21,997 nt of DNA from Stentor coeruleus (Eukaryota; Ciliophora; Heterotrichea; Heterotrichida; Stentoridae): positions 1-21,997 of the forward strand of contig MPUH01001179.1 of NCBI GenBank assembly GCA_001970955.1, read 5' to 3'. The position numbers and the translations under genes are program-made. Position 1 is the first letter of the stretch; each line of letters begins with the position of its first letter. Shown piece by piece: positions 1 through 8,329 of this stretch. The notes below the pieces were generated by a model. That model was not told the DNA's origin. It ran no database searches and saw only the letters and a program-made list of their open reading frames with translations.

Positions 1-444
1 ATTGCTAAAATTTAGACAAAGAATGCTTCAAGAAAAAGATTAAATGAAGCAATACATATAGAAAACAAAACTAGAAACTTCCCATGGAGGAAAGAAGAAA
101 AGAAAAAATGATGTCATATTGAAATATAGAATATAATAAAGAGAAGAGACTAATAATAGCAGCGAATGGTTAAAAGCATCTGTAAAAAAAATAAAAGAGA
201 CAAATATAGAATGACAAAAAGAGATACTAAAAAATAAAATAACCGCAGAATTAGCCTTAACGAAAATTAAAAACACAAAAATGCTGCTTATATCCCTAAC
301 CCAAACTCAAACATGACTTTAGGGACAGGACTGATTTTCCAAATGAGATCAGGATCAAACTTTATTCTTTTTATACAAATATCCTTTTAAAAAGTAAAAC
401 AAAATATAAAACGTATGATTTACCTAAAGTTTATCTACTTTATA
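1..444. other. Non-coding or unresolved left flank
   Basis: No supported gene. The stretch is very A-rich and purine-rich on the plus strand up to about 290. A short open stretch at 2-43 (frame 2, ending TAA) could be the last 13 codons of a plus-strand gene whose body lies outside the window, but nothing confirms it. Frame 2 continues with a TAG at 59, a TAA pair near 134-139 and a later TGA. The minus-strand reading across the same bases is a Phe/Ser-rich string typical of antisense to A-rich DNA. The right end is the 3' flank of the kinase-like gene. Confidence 0.5.
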
Positions 445-1329
445 TCAATATTTCTTTGAATGATTAATAATTTCATCTATTTCAATAAAAAGTTCGCTAA
501 CTGATAATCTCTTTCTAGGCTTTAATATAAAAACTCTTCTAAAAACCTTTTCGAATTTTCTATACAAATCACTATCAACATCTTCAGGTAAATTTCCTTC
601 AAAAACAACCCATTCAATTAAATCATTTTCATTCACATCATCATAAGGATCTTTTCCTGTAACTAAAAAATATAACAAACATCCTAAACTCCATACATTA
701 CTTTTATAATTTGGTTTTTCATTTAGAAGTTCTTCAGGAGACAAATATTTCTTATCATCTCTTTTGAAATTTTCAAAGTCTTTTAGCATCATATCCCCAT
801 TTTCATTCAAAAATATATTCTTTGGAGATAATCTAACAGTTTCCAAGTTTTTACAGTGTAAATAATCGACTAAACTAACAATACTTAAAAACTCACAGAT
901 CAGATTAGGCTTCGAAGGACGGTTTTGTAATTTTTCATATAAATTGCATAAAAGGCTGTCAATTATTAGATAATTATTATCATCTTTGATGTAAATCCCA
1001 TGCACTTTTACAACTGCTTTATGATTTAAAACTATGTTGAAAAATAATTTTCTTAAAATAGCATCATCCCCCCCGATTTGTATAAGATCAACTTTTGTAG
1101 ATAAATAATATGCTGAGTTATGATTCAAGTATGCAATTTCGTCGTGGGAAATATTTTTTATGTAATTTTGGGTGAAATTGCTGTATGATTTATTTGGTCT
1201 AGACCTTATGTGGACCGCTTCTAAAGTTTTTGAATTGTTGGAATATTCAGTGGTTTGAGTTATGTTTGTTGATTGATCTTGAAACTTATTAAAGTATAAA
1301 GCTGTGTCGTCATCTTGAACAGAATCCAT
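445..1329 (-). CDS. Protein kinase-fold protein, predicted pseudokinase
   Basis: This 294-residue protein matches the eukaryotic protein kinase fold from about residue 60 to the end. Visible landmarks are a hydrophobic hinge region (about 119-126), the helix before the catalytic loop ending in Y-L-H (156-158), a catalytic-loop remnant (164-171), the DFG position (184-186), S-P-E in place of APE (197-199) and a V-W-S-L-G motif in helix F (212-216). The catalytic loop lacks the HRD aspartate (Arg166 there) and its lysine (Ser168), although Asn171 is kept. DFG reads DFE, and no glycine-rich loop or clear VAIK lysine is visible. I therefore infer no phosphotransfer activity and a scaffold or allosteric role. 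The first 55 residues are Asn/Ser/Thr-rich and probably disordered. The stop is TGA. Its substrate or partner cannot be told. Confidence 0.85.
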   Translation of the reverse strand: MDSVQDDDTALYFNKFQDQSTNITQTTEYSNNSKTLEAVHIRSRPNKSYSNFTQNYIKNISHDEIAYLNHNSAYYLSTKVDLIQIGGDDAILRKLFFNIVLNHKAVVKVHGIYIKDDNNYLIIDSLLCNLYEKLQNRPSKPNLICEFLSIVSLVDYLHCKNLETVRLSPKNIFLNENGDMMLKDFENFKRDDKKYLSPEELLNEKPNYKSNVWSLGCLLYFLVTGKDPYDDVNENDLIEWVVFEGNLPEDVDSDLYRKFEKVFRRVFILKPRKRLSVSELFIEIDEIINHSKKY

Positions 1330-1856
1330 ATTGTGTATTAGCTTAATTAGAGTCTGGTTATTATATAAATTAATTTTTATCTGAGATCTTGATAAAATTA
1401 AACATACTGTTTGATATGATTATATTTTCTTCAAGTTGCTCAATTGCTCTTAGGATACTATGAAAAGTAATAACAATTACCCTTTATTTCAGATTATCTC
1501 TCTGACTCCTTTAACAAAAAAATACGACTACCCATGAAATTCAATAAGAATATAAATTTACTTAAATTCTTCAATACAAAATAAGACCGAACAAATCACA
1601 TCAGAAAACCTAGTCTCTTTTATTCCAGTTATATGCAATCCTCATCATTCCAAAAAAAAAAATTCTAAAATCTCCTATAAATATCATCCTTATAACTTAA
1701 AAAAACTAACACCAACACTCACTTTTTTAATCTCTAAATCAAAGCCCTAACCTTAATAAAAAAATCTAATAAAATCCAGCATCCATAAAAAAAACCATCA
1801 CAAAAAATCCCAGCACTTAAAAAAAAAAAAAATTTTTTTAACGTATCCTAATTTTA
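1330..1856. other. Spacer between two minus-strand genes
   Basis: No gene is seen in these 527 bases. The part next to the kinase-like gene start (1330-1480) is mixed A/T with some G. From about 1480 to 1856 the plus strand is rich in A and C and almost free of G, with runs of A, which is G/T-rich on the strand of the MCU gene that ends here. It presumably holds the MCU 3' UTR and the promoter of the kinase-like gene. No convincing motif. Confidence 0.5.
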
Positions 1857-2738
1857 CTATTCTACTTCCTCAGACGTGATCTCAGACGTGATCGATCTAA
1901 ATTCTTCCTGTAAACTCCTATATCCCTTCAAGTCAAAATTATACTTTTCCGAGTATTGCTCCAAGTTCTTCAAATACAGTCTGTTATAAATAGCTGTATT
2001 ATCAAATTCCACATTAGATGATAAAGAGTACCACATTCCAAAAGTTAAATTAGCAAGTCCAATCAAATAAGCTTGAGCTTCCATAACATCCCAACTCCAT
2101 ATAGAATAACTACCAATACCTATATAAGCCATTTGTGCAATAGTAACCCAAAACCCAGCCCAAAGTAATGAAAGTGCTTTAAAATCAGCTTTTTTACTTA
2201 TAATCTCATATTCAGGTTTAAGTCTTTGGATTTCTGAAAACAGATAATTTATTTTGTCGTTAAGTTCCAAAGCATCAAATCTGTCTCTTTTTTTTTTCCT
2301 CGGGACAATTTCGTTTATAAGAATTTCTAGATGTTCTTTTTTATAATTTCCACCTGGTTTAGCGATTTTATCGAGTTTCTGTATGTATTTATGGACAACA
2401 TGTTGTTTAGAAGGATTCATTTCATGACAATTTAGAAGGAAAAGATGCTTTGTTATTGAAGAATTTAAAGTTTCTGTTTCGATTTTATAGTTTAAGGAAC
2501 CTATTTGGATTATAAAAGATGATCCTTGAAGTTCGCTTATTTTCGTAGATTTACTTATGAGGATTCCTTCAAGTGATTCAATTTTTAGGTTTTCATGTTT
2601 TTTTAGGTAATCATAAATTATCCCAATTGTTGTTGTGCTATGAATTGGAATAAAAATAGGAGAACCGTGGATTGGGATAGTCACTCCATCGTTGATTATG
2701 TTTAGAGAGACATGAGAGAAGAACCTTTTTACGAACAT
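1857..2738 (-). CDS. MCU: Mitochondrial calcium uniporter pore subunit (MCU family)
   Basis: The 293-residue protein has the MCU layout. It has a basic, mitochondrial-targeting-like N terminus (M-F-V-K-R-F-F-S-H), a soluble N-terminal domain, a coiled-coil stretch (about 155-185), TM1 (about 188-208), the pore signature and TM2 (about 222-240), then a C-terminal coiled coil. The signature reads W-D-V-M-E at 216-220, with the Asp and Glu that form the calcium filter in characterised MCUs. The usual proline after this Glu is Ala221. MCU tetramers in the inner mitochondrial membrane carry electrogenic calcium uptake into the matrix. No MICU-type partner is in the window. The C terminus carries a perfect 12-bp tandem duplication (residues I-T-S-E twice). 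The stop is TAG, followed immediately by TAA. The family call is strong; whether this is a conducting subunit or a dominant-negative MCUb-like paralogue is open because of the Pro-to-Ala change. Confidence 0.9.
   Translation of the reverse strand: MFVKRFFSHVSLNIINDGVTIPIHGSPIFIPIHSTTTIGIIYDYLKKHENLKIESLEGILISKSTKISELQGSSFIIQIGSLNYKIETETLNSSITKHLFLLNCHEMNPSKQHVVHKYIQKLDKIAKPGGNYKKEHLEILINEIVPRKKKRDRFDALELNDKINYLFSEIQRLKPEYEIISKKADFKALSLLWAGFWVTIAQMAYIGIGSYSIWSWDVMEAQAYLIGLANLTFGMWYSLSSNVEFDNTAIYNRLYLKNLEQYSEKYNFDLKGYRSLQEEFRSITSEITSEEVE
1869..1892. repeat. 12-bp perfect tandem duplication in MCU C terminus
   Basis: The unit ctcagacgtgat occurs twice back to back (1869-1880 and 1881-1892). It keeps frame and duplicates four residues (I-T-S-E) near the MCU stop codon. 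Consistent with a recent replication-slippage event. Confidence 0.9.
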
Positions 2739-3472
2739 TTTTGATAGTAAAATTAGTTTATGGTAAAATAATTAATTAATTTTTTTTGCCTTATAAAATA
2801 CTTGGAAGGTAAAAATATTATTTTTTTTAAGTGGGTGTTGTGGAGAAATAGGATTTTTTTTTATTTTGGAGATGATTTGTCATTATGCCTTTTGCGGGTT
2901 TTTGAAAGGTTTGGAGGCTTTAAAGGATTTGAAAAGTTATTTTTGGATTAATATTGGATATTGAATAGGGTATTGAATTTTTAGTCAAGAATAGGTTTTG
3001 ATTAGTTGTTGAATTGGGTTTGATGTGGGTGTTGAGGTAGTAAAGAGTATTACAAATCAAAACTGATTAGAATTTTGTAATAATTTATATGATTATTTAT
3101 TTAAAACTAATGCTATTGTTAATTATAATCACTTAGAATGATGGTTTTACTAATTTATTACTTTTAATTTTTATTGCTCGTTTCTAGATTCTTATACTGA
3201 TTATTTAATATCATTCTTGAAATATCTTCTACTAATAAAACTATTAATTCAAGTAAACCATCACACTATTACATAAACATTTTAATTAATACTAATCTCA
3301 TCACATCTATTATATTTTTTTTATATATCAAACCTAAAATTATACTATAAAATCTATCCTAATTACTTCATTTCATTATCTTTAACCCAACAACATATTC
3401 AAAATCCTAAAAACCCAAACTAAAAATCACGCGGGACCATGTCAAAAACCCATAAGAAAAAAATTCAAATAA
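2739..3472. promoter_or_regulatory. Divergent promoter spacer between MCU and CFAP410
   Basis: These 734 bases separate two genes transcribed away from each other, so both promoters should be here. The composition switches. From 2760 to about 3060 the plus strand is G/T-rich and C-poor (A/C-rich for the MCU strand). From about 3230 to 3472 it is A/C/T-rich and G-poor, the same bias seen from the CFAP410 strand. The boundary near 3060-3200 is where the two promoter territories would meet. No recognisable core promoter motif was seen. Confidence 0.5.
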
Positions 3473-4132
3473 ATGTCAAAAGTCTTAACAGGCGACCTAG
3501 TCTTACTCAGAACCAAAGCTTCAAATCTTGATCAAATCAAGAATCTAAACCTCTGGGGTAACGATATAGAAGATGTATCAATCCTCAAAGATATGCCAAA
3601 TATCGAAATCTTATCTTTAAGTGTAAACAAAATTTCAACACTTAAATCTTTCTCATACTGTAAAAAACTCAGTGAATTATATTTAAGAAAAAATCTTATA
3701 CAAGACTTAAGCGAAATCCGTTATCTTCAAAATTTACCAAATTTAAAAGTTCTTTGGTTATGGGAAAATCCTTGTGCTGAGACGCCAAATTATAGAGAAA
3801 ATGTTTTATCAGTTTTACCTAATCTTGTAAAATTAGATAATCAAGCTGTGACTGCTGAAGAAAAAAATCAAGCTTCGAAATATGATGTTGGGAAAAATAG
3901 GAATAAAGATATTGAAAATGTTGTTATTAAAGAAAATCCTCAAAGAAGGGAAAGAAATGTTTCACCTACTGTTAAGGAAGCTCCAAGGGTTATTAGGGTT
4001 AAAAATGAACCACCTGTGGAAAATAGGAGTAATAATGTTTTGTGTGCTATACTAGCTTTGGTTAAGGAACTTGATGAATATAATTTGGAAATTGTTAAGA
4101 AGGAGATTGATAGGAGACTGGCTGGGAGATAA
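3473..4132 (+). CDS. CFAP410: CFAP410 (C21orf2/LRRC76) ciliary leucine-rich-repeat protein
   Basis: The 219-residue protein matches CFAP410 in order and length (human about 256). The N-terminal module contains the family-specific K-L/N-L-x-x-W-G region (L-N-L-W-G-N at 25-30), then LRRs with S-L-S-V-N-K-I-S-T-L (48-57), S-E-L-Y-L-R-K-N (67-74) and the capping stretch L-W-L-W-E-N-P-C (94-101), and L-D-N-Q-A-V-T (121-127). A charged linker follows. The last ~30 residues (N-V-L-C-A-I-L-A-L-V-K-E-L-D) form the conserved C-terminal helical oligomerisation module. In animals and trypanosomes CFAP410 acts at the basal body and ciliary base and interacts with NEK1. The gene converges on a second ciliary gene. 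The start is the first in-frame ATG after the G-poor flank; the stop is TAA. Confidence 0.92.
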   Translation: MSKVLTGDLVLLRTKASNLDQIKNLNLWGNDIEDVSILKDMPNIEILSLSVNKISTLKSFSYCKKLSELYLRKNLIQDLSEIRYLQNLPNLKVLWLWENPCAETPNYRENVLSVLPNLVKLDNQAVTAEEKNQASKYDVGKNRNKDIENVVIKENPQRRERNVSPTVKEAPRVIRVKNEPPVENRSNNVLCAILALVKELDEYNLEIVKKEIDRRLAGR

Positions 4133-4418
4133 TAGGTTATTATTGAATATAAATGATGAGGAGGGTTTGTATCTACGCTGGAAAAATATTTTCTTCCTGC
4201 ATTTTTAAAGGAGAACTTGTTTGCATTATATAATATATTTTTTCTAAGTATTTCAGTCTCTTTCACACATAATTTCAACTGAAAATTTAAAAAACCAAAT
4301 CAATAATTATCATCCTAAATTTTCCCTACCTTATCCCTTTCTACAATCTATCCCTTATTCTCCTCATATAAAAATCCTAATATTTTATTATTCATATATT
4401 ACTAATACATACCTCTAA
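4133..4418. other. Convergent 3' spacer
   Basis: These 286 bases lie between two convergent genes and should hold both 3' UTRs. The left part still contains G, whereas 4270-4418 is A/C/T-rich with very little G, as expected for the 3' flank of the minus-strand gene. No hairpin terminator or other element was recognised. Confidence 0.4.
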
Positions 4419-5792
4419 TCATTTCTTTTTGATTTTAGCTTTCTTCATAGCCTTTCCCATTAACTCTTTCCACGACAATGGCCCACTATCATCATCTTCA
4501 ATATCCTTCTCTTGAAAAACCGGTATATCAACTTCCAATTTACTCTCAATCTTATTATTCCCTTTAGGTTTAACACTTTGCCCACTATACATTTCAATAA
4601 CCTCATGACACCTTCTTTCAATACAAGCAACTTTTGCGACAATTTTTTCCCTTTCACTCATAGACTCAAGATTATCTTCACATACACATCCAATTTTATC
4701 AAAAAGTTGATTGATTTTCAAAATATTATCTTCAAGATCATTAACAAAAGATAAATTTTGATATGTTTTTATTGGAGAATCAGATGATGATATAAAACTT
4801 TCTTCAGGAGATGGGGAAAAAAGTGATATTTTTGATTTAGCTTCTTTAATTTCTTCTTCTAAAATTTCTAATTCAGTGTTTAAGTCTTCAACATATTTTG
4901 AAAGGACGATATTATGTTTTTTTGTATCTTCATAGTTTTTTAATAAACTTTCAAAGTTAGAAACTCCAGTTAGGTCTTGGAATTTTTTTATGATGTCTTC
5001 GTATTCTTCTAGTTTGTTTAAGGATATGATTATATTAGCTTTATCTTGGGCGATTTTCCATGAGGCTTTGACGATTTTGCTTTTGATTTCTTCTTCACTT
5101 TCTATAGTTTTTATGTCTAAACTCATGACGACAGAGTTTTTAAATGTTGTGATTTCGTTTTTGATTTTTTTCTCTTTTTCTATTAGGCTTTTGACTTCTT
5201 TAAGATTTGTTTGGAACTCTTTTTCTTCGGTTTCTGCGAGGGATTCGATAGATTTGAGTTTTTTATCAGCCATTTCTCTGTTGTTTATCGTTAGCGACCC
5301 TTTTTCTATCATTTTTTCCATTTGTTGTTTGGATGAGTTTATGGAAATACTGATTTGTTTGTATAGGTTTTTAAAAATACGCATTTCTTTGCGAAGCTTA
5401 TCGATTCGGTCTTTGATAAGTTTGTTTTTACTTAATGAATCGTTGTATTTTTGTTGAGAATTTTGTAAGGATTGTTCGAGGATTTTGATTTTACGTAAGG
5501 ATTGGGTATCGCTTTTTTTATTTTCGCTTATTTTGTGCTTTTGGTCAAGAATTTTTGCTTGAATTTTAGCTAGGTCCTGATCAAGTTCTTCTAGCCGGGA
5601 TCGATACATTTCACTTGATTTTGAGACTAGACCTGTCTTTGTTGGGATACTTATTGACTTAAATGCACTATCGATTTCTAGATCTTCAAGCATAGATTTT
5701 ACCTTAGAAGTCTCTTCTTTCAGGGAGTCGACAAAACGCGAGTAGCTCGTTTTTTCATTTGTGTGATTTGTGGGAGACAAAGCATTTTTCAT
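4419..5792 (-). CDS. Outer dynein arm docking complex DC2 / ODA1-like coiled coil (CCDC114/CCDC63 family)
   Basis: A long coiled coil of 457 residues (466 if the ATG at 5819 is used) resembles the ODA1/CCDC114/CCDC63 family along its length. There is an N-terminal coil, then an L-E-x-x-L region with N-K-L-I-K-D-R-I-D-x-L-R-K-E corresponding to the family's N-K-x-L-R-x-x-I-D-x-L-R-x-E, followed by F-K-N-L-Y-K-Q-I and a segment with E-V-K-S-L-I-E-K-E-K. Later comes D-L-T-G-V-S with a following Y-V-E-D-L-N-T-E-L-E, matching the family's T-G-x-x-x and Y-V-N-E-L-N-x-E blocks. DC2 forms part of the docking complex that anchors outer dynein arms every 24 nm on axonemal doublets. The C-terminal tail is shorter than in ODA1 (about 552 residues) and ends lysine-rich. 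I prefer the inner ATG (5792) because the nine residues upstream are hydrophobic and unlike the family. The paralogue assignment is less certain than the family. Confidence 0.78.
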   Translation of the reverse strand: MKNALSPTNHTNEKTSYSRFVDSLKEETSKVKSMLEDLEIDSAFKSISIPTKTGLVSKSSEMYRSRLEELDQDLAKIQAKILDQKHKISENKKSDTQSLRKIKILEQSLQNSQQKYNDSLSKNKLIKDRIDKLRKEMRIFKNLYKQISISINSSKQQMEKMIEKGSLTINNREMADKKLKSIESLAETEEKEFQTNLKEVKSLIEKEKKIKNEITTFKNSVVMSLDIKTIESEEEIKSKIVKASWKIAQDKANIIISLNKLEEYEDIIKKFQDLTGVSNFESLLKNYEDTKKHNIVLSKYVEDLNTELEILEEEIKEAKSKISLFSPSPEESFISSSDSPIKTYQNLSFVNDLEDNILKINQLFDKIGCVCEDNLESMSEREKIVAKVACIERRCHEVIEMYSGQSVKPKGNNKIESKLEVDIPVFQEKDIEDDDSGPLSWKELMGKAMKKAKIKKK

Positions 5793-5888
5793 TATTTCGT
5801 ATATAATTACTAGAAACACTTTGATCTCATAATATCAAAAAAAAGCAATGAATATGAAATCAACCAATAAACAATTAATACTGACATC

Positions 5889-7165
5889 ATGGATACAATA
5901 TCTGAACCTCTAGTCAACAATCGTGAAAACATTTTATCTCGTCTATTAAAATTCTGCGCATGTTGCTGCCTCAGATCTCATTCTCCTCCCCCTTTAGAAA
6001 ATTCTCAATATCTCGAACTAAAAAACTTAAAAAACCCCAAAGATTTCCTACCTCCTCAAGTCATTGTCCCAGTACGATCAGCATCTCCAACCCCAGAAAT
6101 AGACCAAACAGTATCAATCAAAAAGAAAAAATCTAAAAAAAAAGGTTTACCTGTAATAAATTCTCTAATAGAAGGTTATCAAGTTATAGGAAATGGTAAA
6201 GAAACAGTCATAGCGACAATGTCAAAAACTCAAGTTGAATTTAATAAAACAACTTTTAGATCTGATATAAAAAAAAAACCTGATTATGTTCCTTTAAAAT
6301 ATTGGAACCAAAGGTACAGTATTTTTTCTAAATATGATGAAGGGATAGAATTAGATGAAGAAAGTTGGTATAGTGTTACTCATGAATGTATAGCAAAATG
6401 TATAGCTGAAAAAGTCAAGTTCTATAAAGTCATGGATGGTTTTGCTGGAGCAGGAGGGAATATTATACAATTTGCAATGAATGGTCCAACTTTAGCTTTA
6501 GAAATTGANAAGTCATGGATGGTTTTGCTGGAGCAGGAGGGAATATTATACAATTTGCAATGAATGGTCCAACTTTAGCTTTAGAAATTGACCAATCACG
6601 TATAGACATGTTAAAAACTAATGCTGAAATATATGGAGTGACATCAAATATAAAGTTTATCAAAGGAGATTTTTTAGTTGATGCCAAATCAGAAGGGCCT
6701 TTAGATGTGATATTTATGTCGCCACCATGGGGTGGTCCTGATTATGTAAAATCAAAAAAATATGATTTATTCACGGCAATTACCCCGGATATAATAAAAA
6801 TAATGCAAATATGTAATGATGTGACTAAAAATGTTGTATTATATTTACCTAGGACTGCACATCCAGCACAGATTGTCCAACTTTTTAAATACATGCCGAA
6901 TATTGAAAGGAAAATCGAATTTGAACTTTTTTGTGTAGGGAGTAAAGTTAAGACAATATGTTGTTATATGGGAGAAATGAATAAAATTTCGAATGGACTT
7001 GTTTCTAAGAGTATTTTGGATAAGATGATTAAAATACCTAAGTATTTACCTAAAGAAAGAGAAAAAGCAGAAGAAGCTTTTGCTAAGGAAATTGAAGAAA
7101 TTGGTTTAAATCAAGCAATAAATCATGCGTATTCTGCTAAAAGACATCCTCGTAATAAATAATTT
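5889..7165 (+). CDS. TGS1: Trimethylguanosine synthase (TGS1), split by an assembly duplication
   Basis: TGS1 methylates the m7G cap of snRNA, snoRNA and telomerase RNA to m2,2,7G. The protein shows the family block K-Y-W-N-Q-R-Y-S-I-F with D-E-G-I-E-L-D and S-W-Y-S-V-T, then SAM-binding motif I D-G-F-A-G-A-G-G-N (about 183-191) and the catalytic S-P-P-W-G-G-P-D-Y (about 250-258), whose Trp stacks the cap guanine in human TGS1. The frame is broken only by an N at 6509 lying between two identical 82-bp copies (6427-6508, 6510-6591). Counting one copy gives a continuous ~396-residue protein. The N-terminal ~120 residues are low-complexity, with a Cys cluster C-A-C-C-C near residue 24 (possibly lipidated or metal-binding; unproven) and a Lys-rich stretch that could be a nuclear signal. 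The stop is TAA. It is divergent from the ODA-DC2 gene, with starts about 100 bp apart. Confidence 0.92.
6427..6591. repeat. 82-bp direct duplication around an N (assembly join)
   Basis: Bases 6427-6508 and 6510-6591 are identical, with a single N at 6509 between them. The duplication would repeat motif I of TGS1 and break the frame, which no TGS1 has. It is best read as two overlapping contig ends placed side by side without merging. Confidence 0.9.
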
Positions 7166-7235
7166 ATGAATCAGGTTTTGTATGAAAAAAATTTTTTTTT
7201 GTTATGAAAATTATGCCTTAGATGATTATTTATAC

Positions 7236-8156
7236 TTAACCAAACCTTTTTGAAGTGATTTGTTTGAGGGATAATAATAAATCTTGTTGTGTTGACCTTT
7301 CTGATGATAGTTGCTTGTATTGATCAGCCCAGTCTTTGCAGAGTATTCCAATGTTTCTAAGAAGGTTTTGGCTACGAAGTTCAAGGTCGCTAGCTATGAA
7401 TTTCATGTTTTCTTGTTTTTTTATACATTCTTCTAAAGCTAGGATATGGTCTTTTTGTTGTTCCTCACTATCTTCGTAGCTGTTAACAAGTTGTGAGGTC
7501 AGTTCAAAAATACGTTTATAGTGATAGTCGATTTCATTAATTGCCGAAGCTCGTTCTTCATGAGCTTCTTCAACTGCTGTTTTCAAGCTTTTCATCCTTT
7601 GTTCAAACACTTCTGTTGTACTCTGTTCCAAAAACCCAGTCATTTCCCCTACCAACTCACTATTTGTTGTACTCAAAGCTTTATTGACAATTTGTAAAAA
7701 TACCGGCTTATCATTTGAAAACAAAATTTGTTCAGTTAAAAATGATAAATACTCATATTGAGATAGTTTCTTAGCTGAATATCCTCTTTCTAATCCTTGC
7801 ATTGATTTAAGCTGGGAATCAAAGCTTTCTATGAATGATTTCCCGTTTTTCACAGTCGAAATCTTAGCTTCTCTATGATGTTTTCCACTTTCACAAACAT
7901 CGTGTTCGACAACAGCTCGAGAATATGCGTATTTTGCATCAGAAAGCTCAGTTTCTCTATATTTTATCTCAGATTTACATTGTTTGAGTTGGTTTTCGAA
8001 TGTCAAATCATGAACTTTTTGTTCTTCAAATAAAGATTGGACCATGGAATCTATTGTTTCTATAGCTTGAGATAATGATGATGAAGAGATTTTGTTAGAA
8101 ATCCCAAGAGAATATGGGAGGGTTGTAATGAGTAAGATTAAGGTGGAGATTCGCAT
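7236..8156 (-). CDS. Secreted coiled-coil protein, trichocyst matrix/Grl-like
   Basis: The 306-residue protein starts with a clear signal peptide (M-R-I-S-T-L-I-L-L-I, probable cleavage near residue 18). It is otherwise soluble, acidic to neutral and almost wholly helical, with coiled-coil segments at about 25-120 and 185-300 and four cysteines (60, 88, 244, 273). The segment around 58-90 (Q-C-K-S-E-I-K-Y-R-E-T-E-L-S-D-A-K) resembles the Y-x-x-E-x-x-D-A pattern I associate with ciliate trichocyst matrix (TMP) and Tetrahymena Grl proteins. Those are sorted to dense-core granules and crystallise there. That assignment is pattern-based and not certain; another secreted coiled-coil protein is possible. 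No transmembrane segment or ER-retention signal is seen at the C terminus (K-R-F-G). The stop is TAA, 70 bp from the convergent TGS1 end. Confidence 0.6.
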   Translation of the reverse strand: MRISTLILLITTLPYSLGISNKISSSSLSQAIETIDSMVQSLFEEQKVHDLTFENQLKQCKSEIKYRETELSDAKYAYSRAVVEHDVCESGKHHREAKISTVKNGKSFIESFDSQLKSMQGLERGYSAKKLSQYEYLSFLTEQILFSNDKPVFLQIVNKALSTTNSELVGEMTGFLEQSTTEVFEQRMKSLKTAVEEAHEERASAINEIDYHYKRIFELTSQLVNSYEDSEEQQKDHILALEECIKKQENMKFIASDLELRSQNLLRNIGILCKDWADQYKQLSSERSTQQDLLLSLKQITSKRFG

Positions 8157-8329
8157 TTTAAATTTTTATCAGTTAGAAAAATGGTTGGAAGTTTGAAAAT
8201 GGTAGTTTTGTATGAAGAAACTAATAGTTTTATTATAAAATTTTTAAAGGATTAAAGGTTTATAATCTTATATATTTATATACCAAAACCATATAAAAAC
8301 TATTACCTAAAAACTTTTTCTAAACTATT

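Noticed and set aside
40..276. A 78-residue minus-strand open frame rich in Phe and Ser.
   Set aside because: It is the antisense of A/G-rich DNA, has no coding-like features, and overlaps the 3' flank of the kinase-like gene.
294..302. ccctaaccc looked like a telomeric repeat.
   Set aside because: It occurs once, is not tandem, and similar ccctaa strings appear singly in other G-poor spacers.
844..890. A 15-nt GT...AG candidate (GTATTGTTAGTTTAG on the minus strand) inside the kinase-like gene.
   Set aside because: Position 10 is G, not A, and removal would shorten the helix before Y-L-H, whose length fits kinases as it stands.
3940..4278. A 112-residue minus-strand open frame overlapping the end of CFAP410.
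   Set aside because: It lies mostly antisense to the conserved CFAP410 C terminus and shows no recognisable features.
4990..5457. A 155-residue plus-strand open frame opposite the ODA-DC2-like gene.
   Set aside because: It is the antisense shadow of a coiled coil (Lys/Glu codons read as Phe/Leu/Ser) with no independent support.
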